Shown one piece after another: positions 61,489 through 64,000 of a stretch of DNA of 64,000 nucleotides. The notes beneath the pieces were generated by a model. The model was not told where the DNA came from. It saw only the letters and a program-made list of their open reading frames with translations, and did not search any database. A program made the position numbers and the translations under genes. Source of the stretch: Ariolimax columbianus (taxonomy: Eukaryota; Mollusca; Gastropoda; Stylommatophora; Arionidae); NCBI GenBank assembly GCA_036924085.1, contig JAVGWX010000002.1:155352816-155416815 (forward strand), written 5' to 3'. How positions within the stretch are numbered: position 1 is the stretch's first letter; each line of letters opens with the position of its first letter.

Positions 61489-61745
61489 TGATGATCTGGA
61501 CTAAGTGGGAGGCGGGGCTATTCTGTTCAATAACCGCAAACAGATGATCTGGACTTTGGTGAAGGTGTGGCACTTCTGTTCAATAACCGCAATCAAATGA
61601 TCTGGACTTTGTTGAGGGCGTGGCTCTTCTGTTTAATAACCGAAATCAGACAATCGGGACTTTGGGAAGAGGTGGGGCGGGGGGGGGGGGGGGGAAGGGA
61701 GGTGGTAGTTGTAGCTCTTCTTTTCAATAACCACAATCAGATGAA
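61489..61745. repeat. 53-bp minisatellite, about 4.5 copies, with a 16-base G run
   Basis: ATGATCTGGACTTTG followed by TTCTGTTCAATAACCGCAATC repeats at about 53-bp spacing. The last copy is disrupted by GGTGGGGC and an uninterrupted run of 16 G at 61679-61694. Confidence 0.9.
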
Positions 61746-61959
61746 AATTAAATAAACTTAATGAGAGGTTACATAATATAGGAAGGGTTGATAATACGCA
61801 AAGAAAGAGCAGCGATCTTGAGAAAAACCCAACTAACGACAATCAGATTGTGTTAGGAGACACACTCATTTAGGATATGGAATCATTTTTAAATCTTAGT
61901 AGTAATATAGTCAAATTAGGAGGTTCCAAAACATATTGTATGACCCTGAAACATGAACA
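61746..61959. other. Spacer, no gene seen
   Basis: AT-rich sequence with no recognisable feature. Confidence 0.5.
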
Positions 61960-62245
61960 ACAACAAAATCAGCAACAACATTAGAACAGCCATTCTTAAT
62001 TGCGTGCCTGCGCAGACTAAACTGATTAAACGGATATCTAATGTGGAACTATTGGCAAGAACCAGACATATATCAATGGGCCATAACGCAAACATAAGGC
62101 ACAGACGCTGAATAGGACACTAATTAAGGAAACGAACTGTTGCATTGCAAGATAAACAGAGAAGAGAGTTTGAAACAAACAAATGGCAAACAGGACACAC
62201 GTTTATAGAACTGGAACGAATGAACCAGAACAGAAGGACTTAGCG
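61960..62245 (+). pseudogene. LINE RT-ORF C-terminal fragment, decayed
   Basis: The frame starting near 61983 reads RTAILNCVPAQTKLIKR, then RISNVELLARTRHISM, then HRR-stop-IGH-stop-LRK. The spaced motif ISNxELLxRT ... RRWxWIGHxLRK is typical of the region after the RT domain in animal LINEs. TGA at 62109-62111 stands where Trp is expected, and a TAA follows at 62121-62123. Reading resumes to a TAG near 62243. It lies in the opposite orientation to the LINE remnants near 39.6 and 58 kb. Confidence 0.6.
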
Positions 62246-62467
62246 TCTAGTTCTCAAGACTGCGATCTACAGAAAACTGAACAGTTGTATATGGTATAAG
62301 CAGCCTATATTCCTTAACCTAATGAATCTCCCAGGTCGGACTCAACATTTGATAATGCTAGATTGAGTGTTATGTAGAACTCTGTCCTACGACTGGGCGA
62401 ATGTAACATATATGCTGTGCTACAATGTATGTAACTCCAAGAATATCCTAAAGGTCATTTGTCTTCA

Positions 62468-62821
62468 TTAACTTGATAATGGGTTCTTCTTTTTTATCGG
62501 CTTATCATTTATGTTTGACTCATTGTGACCATGCATGCCATTTCTCGTTCGTTTATTGGCTTCACTTCCTTGTGTTTCATCTTGTTTCTTTGATTGTTTA
62601 CGAGTTTTTCTTGACGATTGTCCTTTGGGAATAGATAACAATTCTGAGAAGTCTGTAGGTGTCCTTCCCACATGGGGCAGAAACCAGCAAAGGCCTGGCT
62701 TTTTCTCTACAAGCAGGAAGCGTGTCAATTTAGCGTTGTGCAGTTTCGAGAGTTCAGCTAAACGTATCTGATGAACTAGGGTAAGCTTACCATCTATGTC
62801 TTTAATAAGAAAACTACAGAT
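62468..62821 (-). CDS. Unidentified open frame, possible exon or transposon fragment
   Basis: The minus frame is open from just after a TAG (62822-62824) to a stop at 62468, about 117 codons with no ATG near the start. The N-terminal part has ordinary globular-protein composition (LVHQIRLAELSKLHNAKL, then VEKKPGLCWFLPHVGRTP). The last ~45 residues are a basic, polar tail (KTRKQSKKQ). A CAG preceding ATACG at 62768-62770 could be a splice acceptor, so an exon beginning there is possible. A second unrelated frame of about 65 codons lies just upstream on the same strand (62946-63143). I recognise no family. Alternatives are a chance frame or a piece of an unrecognised element. Confidence 0.35.
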   Translation of the reverse strand: MCSFLIKDIDGKLTLVHQIRLAELSKLHNAKLTRFLLVEKKPGLCWFLPHVGRTPTDFSELLSIPKGQSSRKTRKQSKKQDETQGSEANKRTRNGMHGHNESNINDKPIKKKNPLSS

Positions 62822-62824
62822 CTA

Positions 62825-63224
62825 CTATTTTTCAATGCCTATCCGACCTTTCTGTTAAGTTTTAGCTTTGCAATGACACTTCCACCGTAATCTATGCACG
62901 TTAGTATTCCGGAAACTGCAAACATAATCTTCAACGTGCGATTAGTCAGCAAAATATAGACAAACTCTTTCGCATTAGGTTGTTTCGTGGTGATCCAAGA
63001 ATGTCATAAGTATCATCAGAATATAGATGTTCCACTTCGTCCATGTTTTCTTTACCTCCAGTTCCGAAAGCTAATAAAATAGAACAAAGATGTCGTTTGA
63101 TTATTCCGTGCATTGCATCATCAATATCACTTTTATATTTGGTTTAATCCTGATTATTTTGATGTCTGTAATTATTTTTTGTGTTGTTCATTGTCCTGAA
63201 CAAAGACTATTTGGTCGCAAAATG
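62825..63224. other. AT-rich stretch, no secure gene
   Basis: Holds a short minus frame (62946-63143, first ATG at 63113, 55 residues) and an overlapping + frame that runs on into the next repeat. Neither shows a domain. Confidence 0.5.
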
Positions 63225-64000
63225 TGGTGTTGTTATTTAATTGCACCACGCCAAACTAGCCTATACTTGTCTTAGTTATTTAGTTGTACCACGCCAAACT
63301 CACCTCTACTTGTCTAAGTTATTTAGTTGTACCACGCCAAACTCACCTCTACTTGTCTAAGTTATTTAGTTGTACCACGCCAAACTCACCTCTACTTGTC
63401 TAAGTTATTTAGTTGTACCACGCCAAACTCACCTCTACTTGTCTAAGTTATTTAGTTGTACCACGCCAAACTAAACCTCTGCTTGTCTAAATTATTTAGT
63501 TGTACCACGCCAAACTAAACCTCTGCTTGACTAAGTTATTTAGTTGTACCACGCCAAAGTAAACCTATACTTGTCTAAGTTATTAAGTTGTACCACTCCA
63601 AACTAACCTCTGCTTGTCTAAGTTATTTAGTTGTATCACGCCAAACTAAACCTCTGCTTGTCTAAGTTATTTAGTTGTACCACGCCAAACTAAACCTATA
63701 CATGTCTAAGTTATTTAGTTGTACCACGCCAAACTAAACCTCTGCTTGTCTAAATTATTTAGTTGTACCACTCTAAACTAAACCTCTGCTTGACTAAGTG
63801 ATTTAGTTGTACCACGCCAAACTAAACCTCTGCTTGTCTAAGTTATTTAGTTGTACCACGCCAAACTAAACCTCTGCTTGTCTAAGTTATTTAGTTGTAC
63901 CAGGCCAAACTAAACCTCTACTTGTCTAAGTTATTTAGTTGTACCACGCCAAAATAAACCTCTACTTGTCTAAGTTATTTAGTTGTACCACGCCAAACTA
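63225..64000. repeat. 43-44-bp minisatellite, about 18 copies, continuing past the window
   Basis: TTATTTAGTTGTACCACGCC recurs every 43 or 44 bp. The left copies carry AACTCACCTCTACTTG (43 bp), the rest AACTAAACCTCTGCTTG (44 bp). The array is cut by the right window edge. Confidence 0.95.

Noticed and set aside
63090..63275. 61-codon + frame with a hydrophobic, membrane-like segment
   Set aside because: It runs into the 43-bp minisatellite, has no homology I recognise, and overlaps an equally long minus frame.

Overview
This window is non-coding, repeat-dominated DNA from an animal nuclear genome. TTAGGG-type telomeric hexamers, fragments of non-LTR retrotransposons of the kinds common in marine invertebrates, and an LTR retrotransposon point to a metazoan. 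A mollusc or other lophotrochozoan is a guess I cannot verify. There are no operons, no rRNA genes and no convincing intact host gene.

Layout. (1) 1-39084: one uninterrupted, single-orientation satellite array with a 65-bp monomer (about 600 copies). It is organised into multi-kilobase higher-order repeats, and its only length variants I detected are 64-bp monomers. (2) 39085-41333: transition sequence with a tRNA-like SINE head, a broken LINE 3' end and a 45-bp minisatellite. (3) 41334-45226: a 3.9-kb interstitial telomere-like array. Perfect CCCTAA tracts alternate with a 36-bp composite of six variant hexamers, and the edges are decayed. (4) 45262-45700: a 37-bp repeat. (5) 46226-53918: a G-rich minisatellite whose units carry TTAGGG on the + strand, split at 46717-52092 by a 5.4-kb LTR retrotransposon on the minus strand. 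That element has two ~937-bp LTRs, a PBS-like site, a PPT, a TATA box and poly(A) signals in the LTRs, and one 349-codon ORF with no recognisable RT or integrase. (6) 53919-64000: a mosaic of minisatellites (27, 51, 25, 53 and 43-44 bp), microsatellites (AAT, AAG, CA) and two more LINE remnants (an RNase H tail near 58 kb and an RT tail near 62 kb). One unexplained open frame lies at 62468-62821. The last array runs off the window end.

Reading. The C-rich telomeric strand is on +, so if the array derives from a chromosome end, that end lay toward position 1, where the satellite now sits. Subtelomeric or pericentromeric heterochromatin is the natural inference. The long open frames over the satellite, telomeric and G-rich arrays come from repeat periodicity and are not genes. 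The most useful observations are the higher-order structure and monomer-length discipline of the satellite, the composite telomeric unit, and the LTR element inserted in phase into the G-rich minisatellite.
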